Shown piece after piece: positions 1 to 6,711 of a DNA stretch of 8,968 nt (position 1 is the stretch's first letter; every line of letters begins with the position of its first letter). The notes beneath the pieces were generated by a model. The model had not been told where the DNA came from and did no database searches. It worked only from the letters and a program-made list of their open reading frames with translations. The position numbers and the translations under genes were made by a program. This DNA comes from a bacterium. GTDB taxonomy: Bacteria > T1Sed10-126. The DNA lies in contig PWOD01000002.1 of NCBI GenBank assembly GCA_003557545.1, forward strand, positions 1-8,968. Direction: 5' to 3'.

Positions 1-411
1 CAGATGTATTCTCACCAGGTGCTGGAGGCGGTGCGGTTGTTTCTTAATTTCGAGTTTGATTCCCGTGATTATGTTATTTTACTTTTGTGCGGTCAGACTG
101 AATTCAGGAAAAGACTGCGTTATGCAGTGTATGAACCATTGGTGCAGCGGGTAACAACACAACATCAGTTCACCGGACTTACTGCCGGGGAGATCGAGCC
201 GTATTTAACCCATCGCCTTGCAGTTGCCGGAGTAGCCCATCCTCTGTTTGAACCTGCTGCTGCAGAATTTATTTACCAGGTAACTAAAGGCATTTTCAGG
301 AAAATAGATTTACTCTGTATGCAGAGCCTTCAGAGGGCGGCTGAAGAAAAACTGAAAATGGTGGATCAACCAACCGTCGAGCAGGCCTTGAAGCAAAACT
401 TCTGGGCTTAA
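1..411 (+). CDS. ExeA/TniB-like AAA+ ATPase, C-terminal part (transposon-associated type), 5' end outside window
   Basis: This is the C-terminal part of a P-loop ATPase of the ExeA-like (AAA_22) group; the frame is open from base 1, so the Met at base 4 is internal. The first codon (Gln) followed by Met-Tyr-Ser fits the position just after a Walker B D-E-A-Q motif. A sensor-like strand LLLCGQTEFRKRL lies at about residues 27-39, and the winged-helix-side region reads GLTAGEIEPYLTHRL and then GIFRKIDLLC, matching the family's GxPRRINxLC signature. Walker A lies upstream and is not visible. In this family such proteins either energise type II secretion (ExeA) or act as target-selection ATPases beside a DDE transposase. 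The short C-terminus without a peptidoglycan-binding domain and the repeat just downstream favour the transposon role. The transposase itself would lie upstream. I am confident of the family, less so of the role. Confidence 0.8.
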   Translation, partial: QMYSHQVLEAVRLFLNFEFDSRDYVILLLCGQTEFRKRLRYAVYEPLVQRVTTQHQFTGLTAGEIEPYLTHRLAVAGVAHPLFEPAAAEFIYQVTKGIFRKIDLLCMQSLQRAAEEKLKMVDQPTVEQALKQNFWA

Positions 412-440
412 AATTTCAAATATTACTGATGAATTTGATA

Positions 441-452
441 AAGGGAGGTGAT
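441..452 (+). promoter_or_regulatory. Near-perfect Shine-Dalgarno sequence with no gene behind it
   Basis: The sequence AAGGGAGGTGAT is almost a full complement of the 16S rRNA 3' end, 30 bp after the ATPase stop. It is followed by in-frame stops (TAA within ten bases) and no ATG or GTG at a normal distance. It may be the leftover start region of a deleted gene, or chance. Seen directly; the interpretation is inference. Confidence 0.35.
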
Positions 453-487
453 AATTTAAATTTCTTTTCCCGCTCTTAATTCGATAA

Positions 488-516
488 ATTACACGGGATT
501 ATCGTGAGACGTTACA
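488..516 (+). repeat. Transposon-end-like repeat, copy 1
   Basis: The core is ATTACA, CG, GGATTA, four variable bases, then GAGACGTTACA. A second copy lies at 3782-3808 in the same orientation, with the variable four bases different and the CG missing. An imperfect subterminal copy (TTAATTCGATAAATTACA, 476-493) lies just upstream, 23 bp out of register. Read from the other strand it begins TGTAACGTCTC; a TG...CA terminus is typical of Mu/Tn7/IS21-like elements. It sits 76 bp after the ATPase gene, where a right end of such an element would be expected. The repeat is seen; its identity as a transposon end is inferred. Confidence 0.45.
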
Positions 517-628
517 GGATGTGCCGTGGATGACGGCGGAAACGGGGGGGGACATCGATTACAACGCCGTTTTCTATCGCACGGCGGAATATTCGGTTCG
601 GGATCATGACAGAGAAGTCACCGTTTAA
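488..628 (+). pseudogene. Possible truncated antitoxin frame upstream of the RelE-like toxin
   Basis: A frame with no stop between 485-487 (TAA) and 626-628 (TAA) reads like protein, with pieces RDYRETLQDVPW, GGDIDYNAVFYRTAEYSV and RDHDREVTV, and overlaps the toxin start by 23 bp, as antitoxin genes often overlap their toxins. There is no good start codon: the only ATG is at 530, which would give 32 residues, and no ribosome binding site precedes it. The frame contains a run of eight G at 544-551. If the repeat ending at 516 is a transposon end, the transposon may have removed the antitoxin's 5' part. I cannot assign a named antitoxin family; it could also be noncoding sequence that happens to be open. 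Confidence 0.3.
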
Positions 629-983
629 GATTGGATACCTGAAAGAATTTCATCGTGAATTAAAGAAGCTTAAGAAAAAATACCGTTCGCTAGACGGGGA
701 TTTGAAGACCTTTATTAATACCCAGCTTGAATTATTTCACAAGCGGGGAATTGACAACGATGGAATCAAAGAGTTGACCTACGTTATAAACCAAAAATTC
801 AAGCTTTATAAGGCGGTTAAATTCACCTGTGATTCATTGGGAGGACGTGCCTCAAAGTCAGGGATAAGGGTCATTTACGCTCATGCTGAGTCGACCGACG
901 AAATCGAGTTTATCGAAATCTATTATAAAGAGGACAAGGACAATGAAGACCGCGCTCGGGTGATATGTTATTACGATAAATAG
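606..983 (+). CDS. RelE/ParE-family toxin-like protein
   Basis: This 125-residue protein resembles type II toxin-antitoxin toxins of the RelE/ParE superfamily, which cleave mRNA on the ribosome (RelE type) or poison gyrase (ParE type). The N-terminal basic helix pair is visible (FHRELKKLKKKYRSLDGDL, residues 15-33). The central strand runs up to YKAVKFTC (residues 68-75). Then come SGIRVIYAH with the typical Arg-Val-Ile-Tyr core (about residues 85-93) and a terminal strand IEFIEIYYKEDKDNED (about 100-115). Length is slightly over the usual 90-120. The ATG at 606 is the sensible start because the family begins just ahead of the basic helices, but there is no clear Shine-Dalgarno, so translation may depend on coupling to the upstream frame. 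No intact antitoxin is visible on either side. It could be an orphan or decaying toxin. Confidence 0.7.
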   Translation: MTEKSPFKIGYLKEFHRELKKLKKKYRSLDGDLKTFINTQLELFHKRGIDNDGIKELTYVINQKFKLYKAVKFTCDSLGGRASKSGIRVIYAHAESTDEIEFIEIYYKEDKDNEDRARVICYYDK

Positions 984-1456
984 GGTGGTGAAGTGACTGC
1001 GGCTGTGTCATCAAGGCCCCTATGCTCTGCTCCGATGACCGGGATGAGTTAGCAAAAGACTTACCGTCAAGCCTCTATTCTTGAAAGAACGGTAAAAATG
1101 ATAGAATTTCCAATTGAATAGTTACCCCTGTTTTATGGAATGATATGCCCTTATGGAAGGGACGAGTCTATAGAGGCTGTGTTTTGTTTTTAAGGAGGGC
1201 GCTTGGTTTGGGATTTAGACACTACTATTTATGTTTTCTTATCTGAAAATAGTTTGTGAAAAATATTTAAAGTAAGGTTAATATTACAACTCCTTCCATG
1301 ACCGGTTTATTTAGTGAGGGTTTGCCCCATAATGAGGGGAGGTATTTCAAGCTAAAATTTTAACAATTATATGGATTATGTAGAAATTATGGTGTTGGCA
1401 AATGGTTATCTAAGGACGATTGTTGAGAAATATTTTGGCTAAAATAGGGGGTAGAG
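984..1456. other. Intergenic region without a convincing gene
   Basis: This stretch is AT-rich, especially 1200-1456. A short open stretch at 992-1084 reads SDCGCVIKAP then MLCSDDRDELAKDLPSSLYS before a TGA; it is protein-like but too short to assign and may be a gene remnant. A bulged stem-loop lies at 1061-1095. A weak promoter-like pair TTGTGA (1254-1259) and TTAATA (1278-1283) is the only candidate I see for the downstream methyltransferase. I see no RNA gene and no intrinsic terminator with a T-run. Confidence 0.5.
1061..1095. repeat. Bulged stem-loop downstream of the toxin gene
   Basis: TTACCGT (1061-1067) pairs with ACGGTAA (1089-1095), and directly inside it CAAG (1068-1071) pairs with CTTG (1080-1083). 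This gives an 11-bp stem with a 5-base bulge and an 8-base loop. No T-run follows on either strand, so it is not a standard intrinsic terminator. It may be an operator or an RNA structure. Confidence 0.4.
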
Positions 1457-2218
1457 ATGAAACAGTGGTATGAACTATTATTTGAGAATTGTGGAAAAAA
1501 ATATGATGGAGAGAGTTTTACCCGGGGAACAATGGGAGAGTGTGATTTTATTGAGCACGAGATAGGTTTTGACAGATCTGTGAAAATTCTGGACATTGGG
1601 TGTGGGACGGGCCGGCACTCAATTGAACTGGCCAAACGAGGGTACAATATTACGGGGATAGATTTATCTGATTCACAGTTGAACAGGGCCCGAGATAAGG
1701 CTGAAAAACAGGGACTAAAAATTGATTTTTGGAAACATGATGCAAGAAAGTTGCCGTTCAATGATGAGTTCGATCTGGTGATAATGATTTGTGAAGGAGC
1801 TTTTCCTTTGATGGAGACAGACGAGATGAACTACGAGATACTAAAGAATGGCACAAAAGCGTTAAAAACAGACGGAAAGTTGATTTTTACTACGCTCAAC
1901 GGGCTGTTTCCTTTGTATCATTCGATTGAGGAGTTCTGTGAGGCTAATTCTGAGGTGGGGAATGCGACTTATCGAGACAATAGTTTTGATTTGATGACGT
2001 TTCGTGATTACAATATTACTGAGGTTGAAGATGATGACGGTAACAAGCTAATACTGGAGTGTAACGAACGGTATTATGTGCCGAGCGAGATTTCATGGCT
2101 GTTGAAAAGATTGGGATATCAAACCATTGATATTTTTGCTGCAAAGTCAGGTGCTTTTTCCAGAGATGATAAACTTACCACAGAGGATTTTGAAATGCTG
2201 GTTGTTGCTGACAAATGA
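1457..2218 (+). CDS. Class I SAM-dependent methyltransferase, substrate unknown
   Basis: This 253-residue soluble protein has a Rossmann methyltransferase core. Motif I, ILDIGCGTG, is at residues 44-52. The acidic ribose-binding Asp follows in TGIDLS (about 66-71), then the adenine-side HDARKLPF (94-101), and motif IV-like FDLVIMICEGAF (105-116). The N-terminal part (WYELLFENCGKKYDGESF onward) is typical of small stand-alone enzymes in the Methyltransf_25 or Methyltransf_11 groups, which act on small molecules; the substrate cannot be read from sequence. The ATG at 1457 has a purine-rich GGGGGTAGAG just ahead and the protein length fits the family. It is flanked by a decayed accessory region upstream and a porin with its own promoter downstream, so it looks monocistronic and context gives no pathway. 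The antisense frame over its 5' half is a shadow. Confidence 0.85.
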   Translation: MKQWYELLFENCGKKYDGESFTRGTMGECDFIEHEIGFDRSVKILDIGCGTGRHSIELAKRGYNITGIDLSDSQLNRARDKAEKQGLKIDFWKHDARKLPFNDEFDLVIMICEGAFPLMETDEMNYEILKNGTKALKTDGKLIFTTLNGLFPLYHSIEEFCEANSEVGNATYRDNSFDLMTFRDYNITEVEDDDGNKLILECNERYYVPSEISWLLKRLGYQTIDIFAAKSGAFSRDDKLTTEDFEMLVVADK

Positions 2219-2254
2219 TTGGCAGGAGTTGTTTTTGCTCGGTTAACTTTCGGA

Positions 2255-2280
2255 GACAAGTTATGAAAAAATGAGTTGTC
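2255..2280. promoter_or_regulatory. Hairpin overlapping the -35 box of the porin promoter
   Basis: GACAA (2255-2259) pairs with TTGTC (2276-2280), and after one mismatch TTAT pairs with ATGA (one G-T pair), leaving a loop of GAAAAA. No T-run follows, so it is unlikely to be a terminator. Its right arm lies within the TTGTCA -35 element, so a binding site for a regulator is possible. This is inference from symmetry only. Confidence 0.25.
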
Positions 2281-2303
2281 ATATTATCAGTGTGAAATAT
2301 AAT
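2276..2303 (+). promoter_or_regulatory. Sigma-70-type promoter of the porin gene
   Basis: TTGTCA at 2276-2281 and a consensus TATAAT at 2298-2303 are separated by 16 bp. The site is about 70 bp upstream of the porin start and has an AT-rich flank. It is the best-matching promoter in the window together with the one before the repeat protein. Confidence 0.6.
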
Positions 2304-2373
2304 AAGAATTGGTTGAGTAATGTTTGAGTATAAGTAAAGTTTGTTTAAAAATTTTTTCTCAGGAGGTATAAGG

Positions 2374-3492
2374 ATGAGAAAAGAAAATATAAGGTGGTTC
2401 TCCGGGTTGTTAATTTTTTTGGGATTTATTTTGCTGGTTGCCGGAACCGTTGAGGGTAGTGAGGTTGTTACAGGTTGGGAGCCGCGGTTAAATTTTGCAA
2501 CGGAGGATGGTAGTTTTAGTATGAATCTAGGGGGGCGACTCCAGCCTCGATATGAATATAAACAGATTGAAGGATCTGAAAACCTCAGTACTTTTGATTT
2601 ACGGCGGGCGTGGCTGGAATTTAACGGTCATCTCATAGAAGAAAATTTGACCTGGCAAGTTATCGCTGACCTTGGTAATGAAAGGCTGTGGAATGGTTGG
2701 ATAGATTATAGGCTATCTGATTTACAGGCTTTTAGGGTGGGGCAATATGATATTCCCTGGGGCTGGGAGCGAAGGACTTCGAGCAACCGACATCTGTTTA
2801 CTGAACGCTCGGTGGCAAATAATAATTTTCAATGGCCCACCGGCGGTGGGGATGTGGGTGTTCAAATGCATGGCGCTCGCGGTCGAGTCAGTTATGAGGT
2901 GGGGGTCTTTTCTGGTGAAGGACGGTTATTTGACCGGGCTGACACCTTTTCCCAGGGGAATCTGTACACTGGCCGTTTAGAATACAGTCTGCTGGGTGGT
3001 GACGCAAAGCCGGAAGCGATAGTTGTTCCAGTTCCTGAAACAAATCTGGCTCTTGGACTGGGGGCGTATCAAACAAACCGCAATTATCTACGAGATTGGT
3101 CAGGTGATGGTTCGGATAGCGGGGCCGAGAAAGCTAGAGTATATACGGCAAATCTCTCTTTTCAGCATAATCGTTATACAGTACAACTGCAGGGTTTTTC
3201 CCGAGATGTAGATCCTGATGGCGGTGAAAATTATCGGGGTAGGGGATATACTATTGGAGCCGGAGTATTGCTCCAACCTGAAAATTTTTTTCTTGCAGCA
3301 CGGTTTTCTTCTTCCGATCCTAACCGGGATAATTCTGAGTTGAAACGTCGACAGTCATATCTGGGCTTACAGTGGTATCATTCGGGTCATAGGTGGAAGA
3401 CGCATTTTGAAGTGGGTCGGGAGGAAGAGCGTAATAGTGATGGATGGGAAGAAACTGACATTTTTCGTATTCAACAGCACCTGTCCTTTTAA
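2374..3492 (+). CDS. Outer-membrane porin of the O/P (phosphate-selective porin-like) type
   Basis: This 372-residue outer-membrane beta-barrel probably forms a diffusion channel. I place the start at the ATG at 2374 because AGGAGGT (2361-2367) sits 6 bases ahead of it; a TTG 33 bases upstream is in frame but has no ribosome binding site. Residues 1-28 form a signal peptide: basic MRKENIR, a hydrophobic core LLIFLGFILLVAG, and a likely cleavage near VEG/S. The mature part opens with GGRLQPRYEYKQ, FDLRRAWLEFNGHL, WQVIADLG and FRVGQYDIPWGWERRTSS, which is the typical N-terminal pattern of the Porin_O_P (OprO/OprP) family. Alternating polar and aromatic strands continue to the end, and the last residue is Phe, the usual signal for barrel insertion. 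Phosphate specificity cannot be claimed, since no phosphate genes or Pho box are seen nearby. It is probably monocistronic. Confidence 0.88.
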   Translation: MRKENIRWFSGLLIFLGFILLVAGTVEGSEVVTGWEPRLNFATEDGSFSMNLGGRLQPRYEYKQIEGSENLSTFDLRRAWLEFNGHLIEENLTWQVIADLGNERLWNGWIDYRLSDLQAFRVGQYDIPWGWERRTSSNRHLFTERSVANNNFQWPTGGGDVGVQMHGARGRVSYEVGVFSGEGRLFDRADTFSQGNLYTGRLEYSLLGGDAKPEAIVVPVPETNLALGLGAYQTNRNYLRDWSGDGSDSGAEKARVYTANLSFQHNRYTVQLQGFSRDVDPDGGENYRGRGYTIGAGVLLQPENFFLAARFSSSDPNRDNSELKRRQSYLGLQWYHSGHRWKTHFEVGREEERNSDGWEETDIFRIQQHLSF

Positions 3493-3681
3493 GTAGTTGA
3501 AAATCGGTCTTCGACGAGGACTTCCGGAACTAATTCAAAAGCAATTTTCAACAAGAATTTCAGAAATCGGTTTATGCGGATTTAAAACCAGACCCGGTGG
3601 TTCGGATTTTATTTCGGTCATAGTAATATAGCCTGGCTAGAATTATCTTCTCCAGTTTTATCCTCAATACTCTATCTAAAC

Positions 3682-3726
3682 AACCCATGCAATCATTCAC
3701 AATTGTGAATATCTACATGGGTTTTT
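3682..3726 (+). terminator. Bipartite rho-independent terminator after the porin
   Basis: AACCCATG (3682-3689) pairs perfectly with CATGGGTT (3716-3723). Inside lies a perfect 16-bp palindrome, ATTCACAATTGTGAAT (3695-3710), separated by 5-base internal loops on each side. The outer stem runs directly into TTTTT. It lies 190 bp after the porin stop and should end that transcript. The inner palindrome could also serve as a protein-binding site. Confidence 0.75.
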
Positions 3727-3781
3727 GGGGGAGCGGGTTGGTTCTTTTTATCGTAGTGGAACTGTCCCTTTACCAGCGGGG

Positions 3782-3808
3782 ATTACAGGATTAATTCGAG
3801 ACGTTACA
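3782..3808 (+). repeat. Transposon-end-like repeat, copy 2
   Basis: ATTACA, GGATTA, four variable bases, GAGACGTTACA: the same order and orientation as at 488-516, with 17 of 21 bases identical over the GGATTA...TTACA part. No transposase or ATPase gene accompanies this copy, so it looks like a solo end or the scar of a lost element. It could instead be a dispersed intergenic repeat of this genome. Confidence 0.45.
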
Positions 3809-3911
3809 ACATTGCCAACAGTTTAATTCAGATAAAATAACGGACTAACTTAACCTCCGAGGTGTTGGTATACCACTGGTTAAAAAAAAAAATAAAACTT
3901 ACAGAATTAGT

Positions 3912-3940
3912 TTGATGTGGTAATTCCATGGGAGTATAAT
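3912..3940 (+). promoter_or_regulatory. Sigma-70-type promoter of the leucine-rich-repeat gene
   Basis: TTGATG (3912-3917) and consensus TATAAT (3935-3940) are separated by 17 bp, about 45 bp upstream of the start codon. An 11-A run (3882-3892) lies roughly 55-65 bp upstream of the expected start site and may act like an UP element; its length could also vary by slippage. Confidence 0.6.
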
Positions 3941-3985
3941 AGTTAGATAAGGTCATTTATATATTTATAGGGGGGTAAGATTATT

Positions 3986-6496
3986 TTGAAAAATAGCTAT
4001 GCTGAGCATTTTAAAATGTTGGTTTTTGTGTTGATCGTGGGATTTTTTCTGGTGGTAAATGTTTCAACAGTTTTTGCTCAGACTACCCCGGATGTCTATT
4101 TTGAGTTTGATTCAGATAGTGGTTCTATTACAAAATATTATCCAACCGGGATAAGTGGGGACTCCCCGGAAATTCTTGCTCCGGTAATTCCCCAGGAGAT
4201 TAACGGGGTGCCAGTAGAAATTATTGGCGGTTGGTGGAACAACCCGAGTTTCGCTAATATGAATTTAACTGCTGTAACTCTTCCTGATTCGCTTGTCCAG
4301 ATCAATGATTATGCTTTTCGGGATAATAATTTTACTACGCTGACAATCCCCGACCAGGTTTTGTCTATTGGTATGAGAGCTTTTGAAAATAATGCTCTCG
4401 TGGAATTAAATCTTGGGACAGAATTAATTGAAATTAGTAATAATGCCTTTGCGAATAATCTTTTGACTACCATCTCATTTCCACCAAATATTACGACGAT
4501 TGACCAGGGAGCTTTCAGTCAGAATCAGTTGACGTCTGTTATAATTCCTGACGCTATTACCGAGATTTCTGGGGCTGCTTTTAGTAATAACCAGTTGACT
4601 ACGGTGACACTCCATCCGGAGATTACCGCCATAGATGGGTCTGCCTTTGCCGATAATGATATTGCTCAACTGACAATACCGGATAGTGTGACAACTATCG
4701 GTGGGTACGCTTTTCGTAACAATCAGCTGAGCCAGCTAATAATCCCCGACCAGGTTAGCAATATTGGGCCTTATGCTTTTAAGAACAATAACCTTTCAAC
4801 AGTCATAATTGGTGATTCTGTTGAACAGATTGGGCTTGATGCTTTCCGTGACAATCAGCTTACAGAATTAGTGCTTCCAGATAAGATTTCATTGATTAGC
4901 GAGGGAGCGTTTCGTAATAATAATATTGTAGAAATAGTGATTCCTGATCTGATAACTGAAATAAACGACTGGGCTTTCTCAGAAAACAATTTAACCACGG
5001 TGGTTTTTCACCCCCAGCTGACTGCGATTGGCCGTCATGCTTTTGCTGATAATGCACTGTCTGAACTAACACTTCCCAGTAGTATTAACACAATTGGTGA
5101 TAATGCCTTTCGAGGAAATTTATTAGAGCAGATCGAGCTGCTTGAGTCGATAACAGTAATTTCATCCTACATTTTTTATAATAATCAGTTGACTGAAGTT
5201 ACAATTTCAGATTCGACAACGTCGATTGGAACCGGCGCGTTTGCCTATAATAATTTGACTGCAATAGAGCTTCCTGAAACACTTGAAACCATCTGGGATG
5301 AAGCTTTTGCCTGGAATGCTTTAACGGAGGTAGAGATTCCTGATGCTGTTTCTCATATTGGCTCACAGGCGTTTGTCAGCAATAATCTCACGACAGTTCA
5401 GCTTCCCACTTCCCTCAGTACGATCAATTTTGCAACTTTTGGGTTTAATGAATTAACAGAGGTGATAATTCCTGACTCAGTAATCGAGATCAGGCAAGCA
5501 TCATTTGGAAATAATCAGATTACTGATCTGACAATTCCAGATTCGGTTACTACTATCGCCTGGGGAGCGTTCAGTTCTAATGAGCTAACTACCCTGACGC
5601 TTGGCAGCGCGGTTGAGGAGATTGGGGATGGGGCGTTTCGAGGCAATTCATTAAGCTCATTGACCATTCCTGATTCTGTTGTAACCATCGGAAAAGAAGC
5701 GTTTCATTTTAACGAGCTTGTAGAGTTGAATCTGGGCAAATCAGTCGTGGAGATCGGGGAGGAGGCTTTCGCTTATAATTCTCTAACGGAAGTGGCACTG
5801 CCGGATTCCGTGGTTGAAATCGGGGATGGGTGTTTTTTCTTCAATGATTTGATAAAGCTGCGAATAGCTGCTGATGTATCTGTTGGAGATGAGCGTTCTG
5901 CTGGCAATCACGGTAACTTTAAAGCTGACTATGCAGAGAATAATCTTCGGGCTGCAACTTATCTGTGGGATGAAGCCGCTGAGAGATGGATTCATGATTT
6001 TACCCTGCTTGTGGATATTCAGGGGACAGGTTCTGTGATGATAAATCCGCAAGCTGATAGTTATATTTATGGAACTCAGATCGTTCTTACCGCGGTTGCC
6101 GATACCGCCTGGTTGTTTTCTGAGTGGGCTGGTGATTTGAGCGGAAGCGACACTGTTATTATCTTGATGATTGATGGCAATAAAAATGTTACGGCTAAAT
6201 TTGTTAGTGAAAGTACAGCTATTTTTAAGAATACCGTCTACTCCTGGCCTAACCCTCTGCGGCCTGTTGCTGGAGTTTCAAAGCCGGAGTTGAATTTTAA
6301 TGTACCTGATAGTTTTGGAAATTCTGTGCGGGTGAAGATCTATGATCTGTCCGGTCGCCGGTTTTTTGCTGAAAGATTTTCTCTTCAAACAGCCCGCGAC
6401 CTTACCGTCCGGCCGAAGCTGGCCAGCGGCACCTATATTTTTGTTGTTAGCGGTCGCGGCAAAAGCTCTTCTGATCGGTTTACGGTTATCCGCTAA
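3986..6496 (+). CDS. Secreted BspA-like leucine-rich-repeat protein with InlB-type repeat and secretion-tail-like C-terminus
   Basis: This 836-residue protein is exported and probably surface-attached or released. The TTG at 3986 is taken as start because a GGGGGG ribosome binding site (3970-3975) lies 10 bases ahead and the frame gives a good signal peptide: a basic start, core MLVFVLIVGFFLVV and cleavage after VFA at about residue 31. The first ATG is inside the signal region, at residue 11. Residues 95-622 are 24 consecutive LRR_5 (BspA/TpLRR) repeats of exactly 22 residues, with the pattern TxLxIPDSVxxIGxxAFxxNxL. Residues 673-740 resemble a divergent InlB B-repeat (IQGTGSVMINP, then FSEWAGDLSG and NVTAKF). 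Residues 743-836 resemble T9SS or FlgD-like Ig tails (YSWPNPLRP, VRVKIYDLSGRRF, LASGTYIFVV). Such repeats usually bind proteins or glycans in adhesion. It has its own promoter. The ligand is unknown. Confidence 0.9.
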   Translation: MKNSYAEHFKMLVFVLIVGFFLVVNVSTVFAQTTPDVYFEFDSDSGSITKYYPTGISGDSPEILAPVIPQEINGVPVEIIGGWWNNPSFANMNLTAVTLPDSLVQINDYAFRDNNFTTLTIPDQVLSIGMRAFENNALVELNLGTELIEISNNAFANNLLTTISFPPNITTIDQGAFSQNQLTSVIIPDAITEISGAAFSNNQLTTVTLHPEITAIDGSAFADNDIAQLTIPDSVTTIGGYAFRNNQLSQLIIPDQVSNIGPYAFKNNNLSTVIIGDSVEQIGLDAFRDNQLTELVLPDKISLISEGAFRNNNIVEIVIPDLITEINDWAFSENNLTTVVFHPQLTAIGRHAFADNALSELTLPSSINTIGDNAFRGNLLEQIELLESITVISSYIFYNNQLTEVTISDSTTSIGTGAFAYNNLTAIELPETLETIWDEAFAWNALTEVEIPDAVSHIGSQAFVSNNLTTVQLPTSLSTINFATFGFNELTEVIIPDSVIEIRQASFGNNQITDLTIPDSVTTIAWGAFSSNELTTLTLGSAVEEIGDGAFRGNSLSSLTIPDSVVTIGKEAFHFNELVELNLGKSVVEIGEEAFAYNSLTEVALPDSVVEIGDGCFFFNDLIKLRIAADVSVGDERSAGNHGNFKADYAENNLRAATYLWDEAAERWIHDFTLLVDIQGTGSVMINPQADSYIYGTQIVLTAVADTAWLFSEWAGDLSGSDTVIILMIDGNKNVTAKFVSESTAIFKNTVYSWPNPLRPVAGVSKPELNFNVPDSFGNSVRVKIYDLSGRRFFAERFSLQTARDLTVRPKLASGTYIFVVSGRGKSSSDRFTVIR
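4268..5851 (+). repeat. 66-bp-period coding tandem repeat (24 units)
   Basis: The 24 LRR units give a strict 66-bp period without a single insertion or deletion. Nucleotide identity between units is only moderate, with the conserved islands around ATTCCTGAT, GCTTTT and AATAATCAG. The array therefore looks old and protein-selected rather than recently amplified. Confidence 0.85.
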
Positions 6497-6711
6497 AAGG
6501 TGACTTTCCTCTGGAAGGTTCGAAATAAGATTTTAAACCAGCCACTTGATTTTCAGTTTGGTTCAGCGGCAGATAGCTGTTGTAAAAATTTTAACAGGCT
6601 GTCTTGCACTGAGCTTTGCGGGGATAAAATCAAAATTCTATATTTTTTGAGCAATATTTGAAATAATATGTAGATTCAAGATCCAGATAAAATACTGAAA
6701 CTGGGGATAAG

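Larger units (their letters stand above)
3493..3985. other. Long intergenic region between the porin and the repeat protein
   Basis: No gene is supported here. It holds an inverted repeat TTGAAAAT/ATTTTCAA (3497-3504 and 3544-3551), a small AACCA/TGGTT stem at 3586-3602 followed by an AT-rich stretch, a strong terminator at 3682-3726, the sequence GGAACTGTCCCTTTACC near 3758-3774, the second transposon-end-like repeat at 3782-3808, a TGGTATACCA palindrome (3866-3875), an 11-A run (3882-3892), and the promoter and ribosome binding site of the next gene. Confidence 0.6.

Noticed and set aside
1070-1178. 9-bp inverted repeat AGCCTCTAT/ATAGAGGCT spaced by about 90 bp, considered as ends of a miniature mobile element
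   Set aside because: The arms are short, there is no target duplication, and the left arm falls in the loop of another hairpin; chance is likely.
1387-1761. Antisense open frame over the first methyltransferase
   Set aside because: It overlaps a clear methyltransferase core on the + strand, and its Ser/Pro/Phe-rich composition with no recognisable motif is typical of a shadow frame.
2747-3211. Short frames on both strands inside the porin gene
   Set aside because: The porin reading is continuous with signal peptide, family motifs and terminal Phe; the short frames have no ribosome binding sites or motifs.
3865-3893. Palindrome TGGTATACCA followed by an A-run considered as a terminator
   Set aside because: On the + strand it is followed by A rather than T, and on the - strand the T-run comes before the palindrome; neither fits an intrinsic terminator.
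4268-5851. 66-bp tandem repeat considered as a CRISPR-like or satellite array
   Set aside because: The period is exactly 22 codons in one open frame with LRR_5 consensus and no identical repeats, so it is a coding protein repeat.
4475-6052. Two antisense frames inside the repeat protein
   Set aside because: They are by-products of the periodic repeat and show no independent coding signals.
6497-6530. CTTTCC/GGAAGG stem after the repeat protein considered as a terminator
   Set aside because: The stem includes a G-T pair, the loop is 3 bases and no T-run follows.
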